Shown in pieces: positions 1 through 9,234 of a DNA stretch of 53,966 nt. The notes below the pieces were generated by a model that saw only the letters and a program-made list of their open reading frames with translations, was not told the DNA's origin and made no database searches. The position numbers were made by a program, and so were the translations under genes. How positions within the stretch are numbered: the first letter of the stretch is position 1; each line of letters begins with the position of its first letter. The stretch is from Candidatus Paceibacterota bacterium (lineage in GTDB: Bacteria > Verrucomicrobiota > Verrucomicrobiia > Limisphaerales > UBA8199): contig DAOTCE010000034.1 in assembly GCA_035452965.1 (NCBI GenBank), forward strand, positions 1-53,966, written 5' to 3'.

Positions 1-854
1 TACCCCGCGGCAGGAGAGCGGTCAGCTTCTGCTCCGGCTACGATGCTCGTGCCTGCGCGTCTGTGCCTCCGCAGAACTGACCGCACTCCTGCCGCCCCCA
101 AAGTCAGTCTCACCTCTGGCCGTCCGTGCTCCGCGCTAGGCCTTACGGCTTGCCCTGCCGCCCTCAAGCCACGGCCTGGCGCTGCGCACTCCACGCCAGA
201 AGTGAGAAAGCTCCCGGTCACTTCGCTCCTGGTCCCCGCTCCGTTCCCTCGAACTACGACGCGCGCGCCAGCTTCAACTTCGCTCCGTTCGGGGCTGTCA
301 TGAAGGATGCTGCCGCTGTTCCAACTGGTGTCCTAACAGGCGCAGGCATCTCGGAGGGCCACCTTGGCCCCAAAAGCTCAATTAGCACCGCTGCCACGAG
401 TATGCCGAACGATCCTTTTCCGTTGGTCATCGAACACAACCACCTCCTCCTTTGCCGTCGTGCCACACGCTTCAGCTGATTCAATCCCGAAGGGACTCAC
501 ACGCAATTGGGCCGTTAGCGGCAAAATATCGCTCAGAACTTCAGCAAATGCCTATTAAATAAGGCTGCCATCCACTTTCGACGTTTCAACGCCCAACGAG
601 GTCTAATTGTCGGCAATGACCTCAAGTACTTCGATTACGGCAACCGATGGCAACCTTCTCCGCTCGTCAGAGCGACGCGGTATGGCGGAATCGGCGGCAC
701 GCTAGACGCCAAATTCGATTCCGCCGTTTTGCCCACGGGCGCCGCTGATCTGATCCGGGACAACTGCGGATGTTGTGTAACCATTATTCAATGCATCTAT
801 GAATTCCATCGGCGACTTGTCTCGCCCCGACCTCCCACGCATACTGCATTCCTG
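1..854. other. Gene-poor region upstream of the sensor kinase
   Basis: No reading frame here gives a recognisable protein. The open frames are short, overlap on both strands, and have compositions typical of chance frames in GC-rich DNA. The frame of the downstream kinase is open back to 729, but its signal peptide begins at 855. Besides the long inverted repeat at 7-96, a small inverted repeat GAGGTC/GACCTC lies at 598-603 and 618-623. No promoter could be assigned with confidence. Confidence 0.5.
7..96. repeat. Imperfect inverted repeat, about 25-bp arms
   Basis: Bases 7-32 and 71-96 are reverse complements apart from one mismatch (A17) and one unpaired C (C26), with a 38-base loop between them. 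A folded single strand would have a long stem with an extrahelical base. The size recalls integron attC sites, but the conserved core triplets (AAC/GTT) are absent from the ends, so no recombination function is assigned. Function unknown. Confidence 0.7.
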
Positions 855-3800
855 ATGACCAAGCTATCAGGACTCCACTTGGCGTGCGTGGTGCTCGCCG
901 TGCTCCGCAGCGGGGTAGATGTCGCGCTTGGCCAGTCATCGCCTGCCACGGAGGTCCGCTACCAGACAAACCAGTTCGCATGCCGCGTATGGGACGTCGA
1001 AGATGGACTGCCGCAGAATTCCATCACCGCGATCCTGCAAACAAGCGATGGCTATCTCTGGCTTGGCACGCCGGGAGGCCTTGTGCGTTTCGATGGCACG
1101 CGCTTCGTAGTCTATGGGGTCAGCGAAGGGCTGCCGGGCTTGCACATCCGGACGCTCTTTCAAGATCGACAGGGCACCCTCTGGATCGGCACCGCCAGTG
1201 GCTTGAGCCGATACGCCCACGGTGTTTTCACCAACTTCACCAGTAACGAAGGCCTCGCCGGCGACACAATCAACAGCATAACAGAAGATTCGGACGGCAC
1301 CATTTGGGTGGGGACCGTGACGGGGCTAAGCCGTGGCGGCGCGGCCGGCTTCGAGACCATCGGCGAAGACCGCGGACTGACCAGCCCCTATATGCGAGCT
1401 GGCCTATTAGATCAGCGTGGAACTCTGTGGATCACCGCATTCAAGCTGGGCTTAATGCGATGGGATGGCCGCCGGTTCGTTGCCGCACTCGCACCAGCGC
1501 AAACGCAGGACGTCCGGCCGGGCTCCCTGGCATTGGACAGCCAGGGCAGGATTTGGGCCGGAGGTGAGGGGCAGGTTCTGTGCTTGGAGCAGAATTCGAT
1601 AAGAGTGCTCGGCAGCACCAATGGCCTGCCCAGCGCCCGCATTACCTGCATCACCGTGGGCAGAGACGGCACGGTCTGGATGGGCACCGCCGACCAGGGT
1701 CTCTATTGCCTTCCTAACGGAGGCTCCGTTGCGGTGCATCAAGTTCGGGAGCTTCCTGGGAGATCGGTCCAGGCGATCTTGGAGGATCAAGAAGGCAATC
1801 TCTGGGTCGGCACGCGGAGCACAGGGCTCGTCCGTCTCAAGCTTGGCAAGATCGTCACACTGCAGATCACGGATTCAAAAGCTGAGATCGAGCCGTTAAG
1901 CTTGGCTGAGTCCCCCAAGGACGTCTTTTGGGTCGGCACCCTCGGCCGCGGCCTCTATCGCCTTGGTGGCGATCGGATCGAGCAGGCTTCGCCCGAGCGT
2001 CCGCCGGTTTACGTGGCAGCTATTGCCACCACCCGCGACGGCAGCGTCTGGTGGGGGGAAGGCGCGATGCTGCGCCAGTGGAAAGAAGGCGGAATAGTCG
2101 CTAACTACGGCGAGGAATCGTGGCTCGCCGATGATGTGGTGCAAGCCCTGTGCGCGGATCGCCAGGAAGGCCTTTGGGTCGGCAGCCATCGAGGCCGATT
2201 GATGCTTCTGCGCAAAGGTCAATTCACTTCTGCAGAAACCGGCTTAGCTCCCTCTGCGGTGACGGCACTAACCCAGCAGCGGGATGGGACTTTGTGGGTC
2301 GGCTCATACGGCGCGGGACTGGCCCGGCTCAAGGACGGTAAGCGCACGCTCTACGGCCGCGCTGAGGGGCTTGCGAGCCCCATCATCCGTTCCCTCTTCC
2401 TGGATAGCGAAGAAACCCTCTGGATCGGAACCGAAGGGGGCGGGCTCAGCCGTTTAGGAGCAAATTGCCTCAGCAGCTTCACCGCGGCCCAAGGGGTCGC
2501 GGACGATACCATCGTGCAGGTCCTTGAAGATGAGTCCGGCTATCTCTGGCTCGGAACCTATCGCGGCATTTACCGAGTGTCACGCCGCCAGCTCGACGAC
2601 CTTGCTGCTGGCCGGATTCGACAGGTGGAGTCGCGCCTTTTCGACCAGTCAGATGGCCTGCCATCGCCGCGGTGCAAAGGGGGATTCGGCACATGTCTAA
2701 AGGCCCTCAATGGGAGCCTCTGGTTCTGCACAGACCGCGATGTCGTAATCATAAATCCCGCACAGCAAGCAGAGCGAAACCCGCCACCACGGGTGGTGTT
2801 GGAAGAGGTACAGGTCGGCAATCGCGCTCAACCCGTCGCCTTATCATGGCCGTTGCCAGCGCACACCGAACCAATCCGGATCTCCCCCGGCAGCCGACTC
2901 ATTGAATTTCGCTACACAGCTCTCAACTTTACTTGCCCGGAGCGGATTCGCTTTCACTATCGCCTGGAAGGGCTCGATTCTGATTGGGTCGAAGTAGGTG
3001 CTCGCCGGGTTGCCAGTTATGCGTACTTGCCACCCGGCAAATACCATTTCCGCGTCGCCGCACGCAGCGGGAACGGGGTCTGGAGTGCTGCCGAGACCGG
3101 CGTGGCGCTGGTGGTAGTGCCGTATGTTTGGCAAACGTGGTGGTTCCGACTGGCGTTGGCAGCAGCGTTCATCGCGGGCGTCGTCGCCCTGGTGCGCTAC
3201 CTGTCCTTTCGGCGCCTGCAAAGACAGTTACACCTCGCCGAACAACAGGCTGCTCTCCAGCGTGAGCGCGCGCGTATCGCGAAGGATATCCATGACGACC
3301 TGGGCGCAAACCTGAGCCAAATCGCGCTCCTGACCGGAATGAGACCACCGGAGCAGGGACGGCAGGAAAACGTCACCAAACTCCTAAGCACTATCTCCGC
3401 CACCGCTGTTCAATCCATCAATGCCCTCGACGAAATCGTCTGGGCCGTTAATCCGCGTAACGACACTTTGGCCCACCTGATCGAGTACACCGCCCAGTTC
3501 GCCCTCGACTACCTGCGCCTTGCCGGCATCCGCTGTCGCTTCGAACTGCCGGACACTTATCCAGCGCGCCAGATCTCCACCGACATTCGCCACAATCTCT
3601 TTCTCGCCGCCAAGGAAGCCCTCACGAATGTCGTCAAACACTCTGGTGCGAGCGAGATCCGATTCCAGGTCAACCTCGGTGCTTCTGCCCTGGAGCTCAT
3701 TATTGAGGACAACGGCTGCGGCTTTGATCCGGACGGCGCGCCCGCCGATGGAAATGGGCTGCACAACCTCCGCCAGCGACTGGTTGCCATTAAAGGCGAA

Positions 3801-3869
3801 TGCCGTATTGAAAGCCGCCCAGGCGCTGGCACTCGGGTAGTGCTCCGATTGCCTTGGGCTCCATCCTGA
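855..3869 (+). CDS. Propeller-type sensor histidine kinase (Reg_prop, Y_Y_Y, HisKA_3, HATPase)
   Basis: A 1004-residue membrane sensor. The start at ATG 855 gives a signal peptide (MTKLSGLHLACVVLAVL). Residues ~40-620 are many repeats of the type 'DGTLWVGT..GLSR', the two-component-regulator propeller repeat that forms periplasmic beta-propellers. A Y_Y_Y-like Ig domain follows (~670-745), then one membrane helix (~760-790) and a cytoplasmic kinase. The phosphoacceptor box is ARIAKDIHDDLG with His813 (HisKA_3 type). The N box is AAKEALTNVVKH and the G boxes are EDNGCGFDPD and GNGLHNLRQRL. It lies 87 bases before its probable cognate regulator. Propeller sensors of this kind in Bacteroides detect oligosaccharides from polysaccharide breakdown, so a glycan ligand is plausible here, but this is inference. 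Confidence 0.93.
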   Translation: MTKLSGLHLACVVLAVLRSGVDVALGQSSPATEVRYQTNQFACRVWDVEDGLPQNSITAILQTSDGYLWLGTPGGLVRFDGTRFVVYGVSEGLPGLHIRTLFQDRQGTLWIGTASGLSRYAHGVFTNFTSNEGLAGDTINSITEDSDGTIWVGTVTGLSRGGAAGFETIGEDRGLTSPYMRAGLLDQRGTLWITAFKLGLMRWDGRRFVAALAPAQTQDVRPGSLALDSQGRIWAGGEGQVLCLEQNSIRVLGSTNGLPSARITCITVGRDGTVWMGTADQGLYCLPNGGSVAVHQVRELPGRSVQAILEDQEGNLWVGTRSTGLVRLKLGKIVTLQITDSKAEIEPLSLAESPKDVFWVGTLGRGLYRLGGDRIEQASPERPPVYVAAIATTRDGSVWWGEGAMLRQWKEGGIVANYGEESWLADDVVQALCADRQEGLWVGSHRGRLMLLRKGQFTSAETGLAPSAVTALTQQRDGTLWVGSYGAGLARLKDGKRTLYGRAEGLASPIIRSLFLDSEETLWIGTEGGGLSRLGANCLSSFTAAQGVADDTIVQVLEDESGYLWLGTYRGIYRVSRRQLDDLAAGRIRQVESRLFDQSDGLPSPRCKGGFGTCLKALNGSLWFCTDRDVVIINPAQQAERNPPPRVVLEEVQVGNRAQPVALSWPLPAHTEPIRISPGSRLIEFRYTALNFTCPERIRFHYRLEGLDSDWVEVGARRVASYAYLPPGKYHFRVAARSGNGVWSAAETGVALVVVPYVWQTWWFRLALAAAFIAGVVALVRYLSFRRLQRQLHLAEQQAALQRERARIAKDIHDDLGANLSQIALLTGMRPPEQGRQENVTKLLSTISATAVQSINALDEIVWAVNPRNDTLAHLIEYTAQFALDYLRLAGIRCRFELPDTYPARQISTDIRHNLFLAAKEALTNVVKHSGASEIRFQVNLGASALELIIEDNGCGFDPDGAPADGNGLHNLRQRLVAIKGECRIESRPGAGTRVVLRLPWAPS

Positions 3870-3897
3870 GCCCTTCATCGGCGGCTCCCACGGGTAG

Positions 3898-3917
3898 TAT
3901 GACGTTTGTTCAATTGC
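3898..3917 (+). promoter_or_regulatory. Conserved upstream element, copy 1
   Basis: TATGACGTTTGTTCAATTGC, 39 bases before the regulator ATG at 3957. It matches the copies at 22929-22910, 34554-34535 and 37895-37876 (minus strand) at nearly every position; consensus TATRACGTTYGTTCRRTTGC. It may be an operator, or a promoter whose -10 is TATRAC. The location before the regulator gene itself is compatible with autoregulation. Confidence 0.6.
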
Positions 3918-3956
3918 CTGACCAAGTCCGATACCGCACGATCACGTGTAGATCTG

Positions 3957-4586
3957 ATGCCGATTAAAGTATCCATCGTCGAGGATAACCAGGGTACGCG
4001 GCAGACCTTGGCCAAGCTGTTGGCCAGCTCGCCGGCGCTCTGCTGTACGGGAACCCACCGCGACGCCGAGCAGGCCCTCCAGAATATCCCCGCCGAGCAG
4101 CCTGACGTGGTCCTGATGGATATCAACCTGCCTGGCATGAGCGGCATCGAATGCGTCGCCCGCCTTAAAGAAGCCCTTCCCAACACGCAGGTGCTCATGC
4201 TGACCACCTACGACGAGAACGACCTTATCTTTGATTCCTTGCGCAAGGGGGCCAGCGGTTACTTGCTTAAGAAAATGCCCCCAGCCGAACTCCTGCAGGC
4301 CATCGAGCAGGTCCACGCCGGCGGCGCTCCAATGTCCATGCAGATCGCCCGCAAGGTCGTCAATCACTTCCGGCAGATCAACCAGCCCGCCTCCGACGTC
4401 GAAAGACTCTCGCCGCGCGAGCAAGAGATTTTGGCCCTGCTGGCAAAAGGTTATCTCTACAAGGAGATCAGCGACCGGCTAGGCATTACTATCGGCACGG
4501 TGCGCGCCCACCTTCACAAGGTCTACGAGAAGCTTCACGTCCAGACGCGCACGGAGGCGGTGGTCAAGTTTTTAGGCCGGGATTAA
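3957..4586 (+). CDS. NarL/LuxR-family response regulator
   Basis: A 209-residue DNA-binding regulator, probably phosphorylated by the kinase just upstream. The N-terminal receiver has the acidic pocket VEDN, phosphoacceptor Asp55 in LMDINLPG, and Lys in GYLLKKMPP. The C-terminal part carries a LuxR-type helix-turn-helix (LSPREQEILALLAKG..YKEISDRLGITIGTVRAHL). The frame is open back to a TTG at 3906, but that codon lies inside the conserved upstream element. ATG 3957 starts directly at the receiver fold and is preferred. The protein is a candidate to bind the repeated element found upstream of itself and of several secreted-enzyme genes. Confidence 0.93.
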   Translation: MPIKVSIVEDNQGTRQTLAKLLASSPALCCTGTHRDAEQALQNIPAEQPDVVLMDINLPGMSGIECVARLKEALPNTQVLMLTTYDENDLIFDSLRKGASGYLLKKMPPAELLQAIEQVHAGGAPMSMQIARKVVNHFRQINQPASDVERLSPREQEILALLAKGYLYKEISDRLGITIGTVRAHLHKVYEKLHVQTRTEAVVKFLGRD

Positions 4587-4620
4587 GCCGCCGAGACACG
4601 CCGCAGGCCGATTGCCGGCT

Positions 4621-4638
4621 TATAACAAACGTTAGATA
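4621..4638. promoter_or_regulatory. Conserved upstream element, variant copy 2
   Basis: Contains TAACAAACGTTA (4623-4634), the reverse complement of the core TAACGTTTGTT of the other sites, followed by GATA as in the copy at 9125-9136. It lies 153 bases before the CHAP-protein ATG, in the orientation opposite to the copies before the minus-strand enzymes. The rest of 4587-4787 shows no gene. Confidence 0.45.
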
Positions 4639-4787
4639 CCCAGCCAGGCGGCTTTCTGGTAAAGGTAGTCTGAAGTGGAACCTGTCGTTCAAGCGCGGTC
4701 CAGCCAGTTAGGCCCGTTCGGGGTTAGCGGCTTCGCTGCCGTGCCCGATGTATCCCCGCTGAAGCCGTCTCAAACCTGACCAAACCC

Positions 4788-7700
4788 ATGAAGTGTCGTG
4801 TCTCCCGGTGGTTGTGCAATTTCCTCAGAACTCCCTTCTGGCTCGGTGTTTTGGCCGCGGCCGTCGCGACGGTTCCGCAGCCAGGTCGGGCAGGAACCGT
4901 CTGGCTCTCCGGCTCCGATTGGCTGGGGGGCGAAGGGGTGAGTGTCTATTCCAAGTACAGCAGCGACGTAGGCCAGCGCAGCTACTACAACGGGATTGAT
5001 GTCGGACTGAAGTGGCAGTGCGTGGAATTGTGCGGACGCCTCTACACCAAGAAGGGCTGGCGCTCCGGCTACTTCCCGAACGCCGAACTCATTTACCCCA
5101 ACGCGAGAAGCTTTGGCCTCGTTCCCCATGCCAACGGCAGCGGTTATGTGCCCGTGCCCGGCGACATGGTGACCTGGGATACGGGCGCTTACGGCCATGT
5201 GGCGGTGGTGGATTACGTCACTCCCACCAAGGTTCATATCGTCGAGCAGAACTTCAGCTCGACCTGCAAGAAGACGATGACCCGCTCGGGCACCAACGGC
5301 TCGCACGTGGAACGCGATGACGGCTGGGGCTACGGCGATTGCCAGGGATTCATTCATGCCCCGAAGAACGATGGCGGGACCGATGATGCCGAACTGACCG
5401 CTGAGAACTACCCGGACGGCAGCGTGCTCGCGCCCGGTGAAACCTTCACGAAGACCTTCACGATGAAGAACAACGGCACCACCACCTGGGGGGCCAACGG
5501 CCCCAACGGCTATACCTTGAACCACATCAAGGACATTCCCGCCAGCCCCAATCTGGGAGCCGCCTACCAGGCCATCCCAACCGAAAACGTTTCTCCCGGC
5601 GAGAGCTACGTCTTCCGCATCCCTCTGACGGCGCCGACCACCCCGGGCGATTACGAGGCGGACTTTCGGATGAACAGCTCGGACAGCGTCTATTTCGGAC
5701 CCAAGATATGGGTCAAGATCACCGTCAGCCAACCCGACCTCACGAATGACGCTGCGGTCGTAAGCCTGACCGCCCCGAGCTCGGTGACTGCCGGGCAGAT
5801 GTTTGCAGCGACAATTGTCATGCGCAACACCGGCTCTAGGAAATGGACCTCCGGCGGCGAGACCCCGCACAGCCTCGGCTCGCGATACCCCGCTGACAAT
5901 GACAACTGGGGTTTCAGCCGTGTGGCCCTGCCTTCTTCCCCCATCACACCAAGCCAGACGGCGACCTTTACCTTTTATCCCATCGCCCCGGTTGTGCCCG
6001 GCACTTACACCTTCGCGTGGAAGATGGTGGAGGAAGGAGTGGGATGGTTTGGCACGACGGCATCCCAAACCATCACCGTCGTGTCCAGCGGCAACGCCCG
6101 CTATTGGGACATCAACGGCTCGACCGCCGGCGCCGGGGGCGCCTCGCCCGGTGGCGCCTGGACCGGCAACTTCTGGAACGCCACCGCCGACGGGACCGGC
6201 GTCCCGGGCGGCTGGTCCGCCGACAATGACGCGGTTTTCTCCGCCGGCACCGACGCCACCGGTTTCTTCAAAGTCATCGGTATCCCCAACACGAGCTGGA
6301 ACAGCGTGACGATCCAGCAGGGCCAAGTGCAGTTGGAGGGCGGCTACGTTACCAACAACGGGACCAGCGGCACCGATGGTACCACCCTGATCAAGGTCGT
6401 CCACGACGCCTATCTGAGCATGACCAACGCCCCCGGCATTTACTTGGCGGGCAAAGGCATCACCAAACGCGGCAAGGGCGTCTTGAACCTGGGCGGCAAC
6501 GAATACTACACCGGCCCCACTTACATCGAGCAGGGCACCGTCACCGTGGTCTCGGATCTGCCCAACAAGCGGCCCTTCGGACTTGGCGCACCCGGCACCG
6601 CCAACGCCACTATTCACCTGCTCAGCAGTGGCACGCTCTCCGCCGGCGTGCCCCTCCCGGGCAATGGCACCAACATCTACCTCACCAACCAGTACACCGT
6701 GTCGCTCGAAGGCGGTGCCATCGAAGTGGGCGCCGAGGGCAGCAACTTCATCGTGGCTGCCCAAATCACCGGCGCCGGCACGCTCCTGAAGCAGGGCGCG
6801 GGTTTCCTGATCCTGGCCGGGAGCAACACCTTCAGCGGGGGTGCGGTCATCAGCGACGGAACCCTCGTCGCCAACGCCAGCGGCGCACTCGGCTCCGGTG
6901 ATGTCCTGGTGCTGGCCGGCAGTCGGCTAAATTTGAATGGCAGCTATTTCAATCCCGCCAGCGCCCTGCTGCTCGCCTCCACCGCCAGCGTCACCAACGC
7001 CGCGCCCAACACCGGCGCCGGATTGTCCTTTGACGGCGGTCTGACCTTCAAACGGGCCGGCACCTGGGGCTCCACCGCTTCAGGCGCGGCTTTCATGGAC
7101 GACACCCACTTTGCCGGCGCGGGCCGGCTCACCGTCACCAGCGGACCGGAGTCCTTCGCCACGCTGGACGAGACCATTCCCGCGATCTACGGCCAGCCTG
7201 TCACGCTCACGGCGCACGTTCATCTGGTGGACGGCCCGCTGCCCGCCGCCGGAACGCCCACCGGCACAGTCACCTTCTATGACAATGGCGTGCCGATCGG
7301 CAGCCCGGCCGCCGTCACCGCGGGCGTTGCCACTCTGAGCGCCACAACTCTCGCCCTCGGCGATCATACCATCACCGCTACTTACTCGGGCGACACGACC
7401 TTCGCCCCCAGCTCCGCGGCGGCGGTCACACAGACGGTGAGCCTGGCGCCCACCATCATCGAGCTCAGCTCTTCGCGCAACCCCTCGCTGCCGGGAGCGA
7501 ACGTGACGTTCAGGGCGGTCGTCACCGCCGCGCCGCCCTCTGCCGGCACGCCCGTCGGCCAAGTCCTTTTCGAGGTCAATGGCCTGGCAGTCAGCACCAA
7601 TGCGCTGCTCGATGGCGCCGCCTCCGCCAGCCTCAACTCGCTCCCTGCGGGCACCAACGTTGTCATCGCGCAATACACCGGCAACAGCGTGTTCGAGGGC

Positions 7701-8801
7701 AGCGTGGACGCCCTCGAGCAGGTGGTCTCCAGCGACGCCCCCGGGGACCAGGTCTATCTCAATGAAGTCCTCTCCAACCCGCCTGGCAGCGACACCGGCA
7801 ACGAATACTTCGAGTTGCGCGGCACGCCTAACTTGTCCCTGGCCGGCTACTGCCTTATCAGTGTCGAGGGCCAGGCCGGCAGCGGCAACAGCAAAGGCGA
7901 CATCAACTCGCTCTTCCTGCTCGATAACCTCTCGCTGGGAGCCAACGGCTACCTTTTCGCCTGCCAGGGGGCAAGCCAATACACGGTCACAAACCCGGCC
8001 ACCTCCGTCATCAAGAACGCCGATGGCCATGCCGGATGGGGCACCAACGGCACCAGCACCGTCGCTTACTGGTGCGATTCGAGTACTGGGGACTTCGAGA
8101 ACGAGGCCACAACCATTCTGCTGGTAAAAGTCGGGCCGGGCGGCGCTCCGCCCCTCCTGACAATCGATTTGGACACGAACGATGACGGCGTCCTGGATCT
8201 ACCCGCTGGCTGGACCATGGTGGACTCGGTGGGGATCATGGACGGCAAGAGCGCGGCGGCGACAGACTCCACCTACGGGGCTATTAACTTCCGAGCCCCT
8301 GGCGGTGCGGGCGGCACCTATCTCGGCGGCAGCGCCTACGGCAACGTCATTGACATCCCCGGCCCCATGACAACGACCGCCGGCACTTTCTACGTCGGCC
8401 GCAAAGGCGAATCCACCGGCTCGACCACCAACGATTGGGTGGGAGCCATCGTGGACGGCACCGCCGCGGCTCCGCTGAACCTCATCTTCTACAGCGCCAG
8501 CGATCCCGCCTACAGCGGCCTGAAGCTCTCCGACATGGTCTATGGCGGCACGAATTTCGGCGTTGCGCCCGTTCTCTCCAGCTTCTCTATCACCAGCGTC
8601 AGCCAGACTCTTCAGGGCCCGCGGTTGGAGTGGTCCCCGGCCGGTCCTGCGGGCCTCAACCTCAAGTACGTTGTTTATCGAAGCCCGAACGCGGCGGACA
8701 AAGCGAGCTACACGCCCATCGTGACCGTGACAACCACGTCCTATACGGATACGAGCGCACCTGCCGCAGGGGCGTACTACTACGTGTTAGCCAAGCCGTA
8801 G
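4788..8801 (+). CDS. Secreted multidomain CHAP / Ig-like / lamin-tail-like protein
   Basis: A 1337-residue secreted protein with a signal peptide (LGVLAAAVATVPQPGRAG). Residues ~40-195 form a CHAP (cysteine amidase/peptidase) domain with probable catalytic Cys78 (WQCVEL), His137 (YGHVAVV) and Glu153/Asn155 (VEQNF). Two NBR1-type Ig-like domains follow (~200-310, ~320-430). Next come a region with an autotransporter-associated beta-strand repeat (~666-706) and two bacterial Ig-like repeats (~788-884, ~885-982, 'GTVTFYDNG'). Residues ~987-1258 form a lamin-tail-like module (NEVLSNPPGSDTGNEYFELR), and a short fibronectin-like tail ends in YYYVLAKP. The module and tail recur in the next gene, and the module again in the one after. 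A wall-acting or adhesive role is likely; the substrate is unknown. Confidence 0.85.
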   Translation: MKCRVSRWLCNFLRTPFWLGVLAAAVATVPQPGRAGTVWLSGSDWLGGEGVSVYSKYSSDVGQRSYYNGIDVGLKWQCVELCGRLYTKKGWRSGYFPNAELIYPNARSFGLVPHANGSGYVPVPGDMVTWDTGAYGHVAVVDYVTPTKVHIVEQNFSSTCKKTMTRSGTNGSHVERDDGWGYGDCQGFIHAPKNDGGTDDAELTAENYPDGSVLAPGETFTKTFTMKNNGTTTWGANGPNGYTLNHIKDIPASPNLGAAYQAIPTENVSPGESYVFRIPLTAPTTPGDYEADFRMNSSDSVYFGPKIWVKITVSQPDLTNDAAVVSLTAPSSVTAGQMFAATIVMRNTGSRKWTSGGETPHSLGSRYPADNDNWGFSRVALPSSPITPSQTATFTFYPIAPVVPGTYTFAWKMVEEGVGWFGTTASQTITVVSSGNARYWDINGSTAGAGGASPGGAWTGNFWNATADGTGVPGGWSADNDAVFSAGTDATGFFKVIGIPNTSWNSVTIQQGQVQLEGGYVTNNGTSGTDGTTLIKVVHDAYLSMTNAPGIYLAGKGITKRGKGVLNLGGNEYYTGPTYIEQGTVTVVSDLPNKRPFGLGAPGTANATIHLLSSGTLSAGVPLPGNGTNIYLTNQYTVSLEGGAIEVGAEGSNFIVAAQITGAGTLLKQGAGFLILAGSNTFSGGAVISDGTLVANASGALGSGDVLVLAGSRLNLNGSYFNPASALLLASTASVTNAAPNTGAGLSFDGGLTFKRAGTWGSTASGAAFMDDTHFAGAGRLTVTSGPESFATLDETIPAIYGQPVTLTAHVHLVDGPLPAAGTPTGTVTFYDNGVPIGSPAAVTAGVATLSATTLALGDHTITATYSGDTTFAPSSAAAVTQTVSLAPTIIELSSSRNPSLPGANVTFRAVVTAAPPSAGTPVGQVLFEVNGLAVSTNALLDGAASASLNSLPAGTNVVIAQYTGNSVFEGSVDALEQVVSSDAPGDQVYLNEVLSNPPGSDTGNEYFELRGTPNLSLAGYCLISVEGQAGSGNSKGDINSLFLLDNLSLGANGYLFACQGASQYTVTNPATSVIKNADGHAGWGTNGTSTVAYWCDSSTGDFENEATTILLVKVGPGGAPPLLTIDLDTNDDGVLDLPAGWTMVDSVGIMDGKSAAATDSTYGAINFRAPGGAGGTYLGGSAYGNVIDIPGPMTTTAGTFYVGRKGESTGSTTNDWVGAIVDGTAAAPLNLIFYSASDPAYSGLKLSDMVYGGTNFGVAPVLSSFSITSVSQTLQGPRLEWSPAGPAGLNLKYVVYRSPNAADKASYTPIVTVTTTSYTDTSAPAAGAYYYVLAKP

Positions 8802-9234
8802 TCAGCCTTCCCCGAGTGCCGCTGAGGGTCATGCGATTGAGCATTTAACCGCCCGATAAAACGGCGGACCGCGCGGGGCGCCACGCGGATTGCCTGGTGG
8901 AAGTGGTGAAATCGGTTTCGGAGTTAGTGTTGGGGCCAGCGTGGGGGCATGCCGGAACGGAGTTCCCCGCTCCCAGCCGCAATAATCGGCCCGGCAGCCC
9001 ATGCCCAAGTGCCAGTTTGCACCTCCAAAACGGCTTGCCACGGCACCCATCAACCGCGTAAGCCGGCAGCCGACCACCCAGTGCGGAGCAGTAGCGTCTC
9101 CCCAGGCCCTGTCCCTGCCGCCTCTAACAAACGTTAGATAGACCGTTGTGCTCGTTTTCTGGGATGATAAGCGCCAAAAACTGGATCATCACAGAATGAA
9201 GCTAAATGTCCCAGCTCCTGAAAGCCACACAGCC
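8802..9234. other. Intergenic region between lamin-tail-like genes
   Basis: No gene recognised. It holds short GC-rich inverted repeats soon after the upstream stop (8849-8853/8863-8867 and 8869-8875/8882-8888), which may act as a terminator although no T-tract follows. Near its end is a copy of the conserved element. Confidence 0.5.
9123..9140. promoter_or_regulatory. Conserved upstream element, variant copy 3
   Basis: TAACAAACGTTAGATA at 9125-9140 matches 4623-4638 exactly over these 16 bases, although the two intergenic regions are otherwise unlike. It lies about 98 bases before ATG 9235. Confidence 0.5.

Noticed and set aside
7..96. Integron attC site
   Set aside because: The hairpin with an extrahelical base is suggestive, but the conserved RYYYAAC and GTTRRRY boxes are missing.
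43..558. Several short plus-strand frames at the left edge
   Set aside because: They overlap one another in different frames, have no ribosome-binding site and no protein-like features.
3898..3917. TTG codons inside the conserved element as start codons of the regulator and of the two large minus-strand enzymes
   Set aside because: In all three cases the TTG is part of the repeated DNA element, and a better ATG before the receiver fold or signal peptide lies 50-70 bases downstream. The shared N-terminal Met-Phe is an artefact of the DNA motif.
4770..6764. A 664-residue open frame on the minus strand opposite the CHAP gene
   Set aside because: It is exactly antisense to a gene with clear domains and has the Gly/Ala/Val-rich composition that GC-rich third positions produce on the opposite strand. 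No family features.
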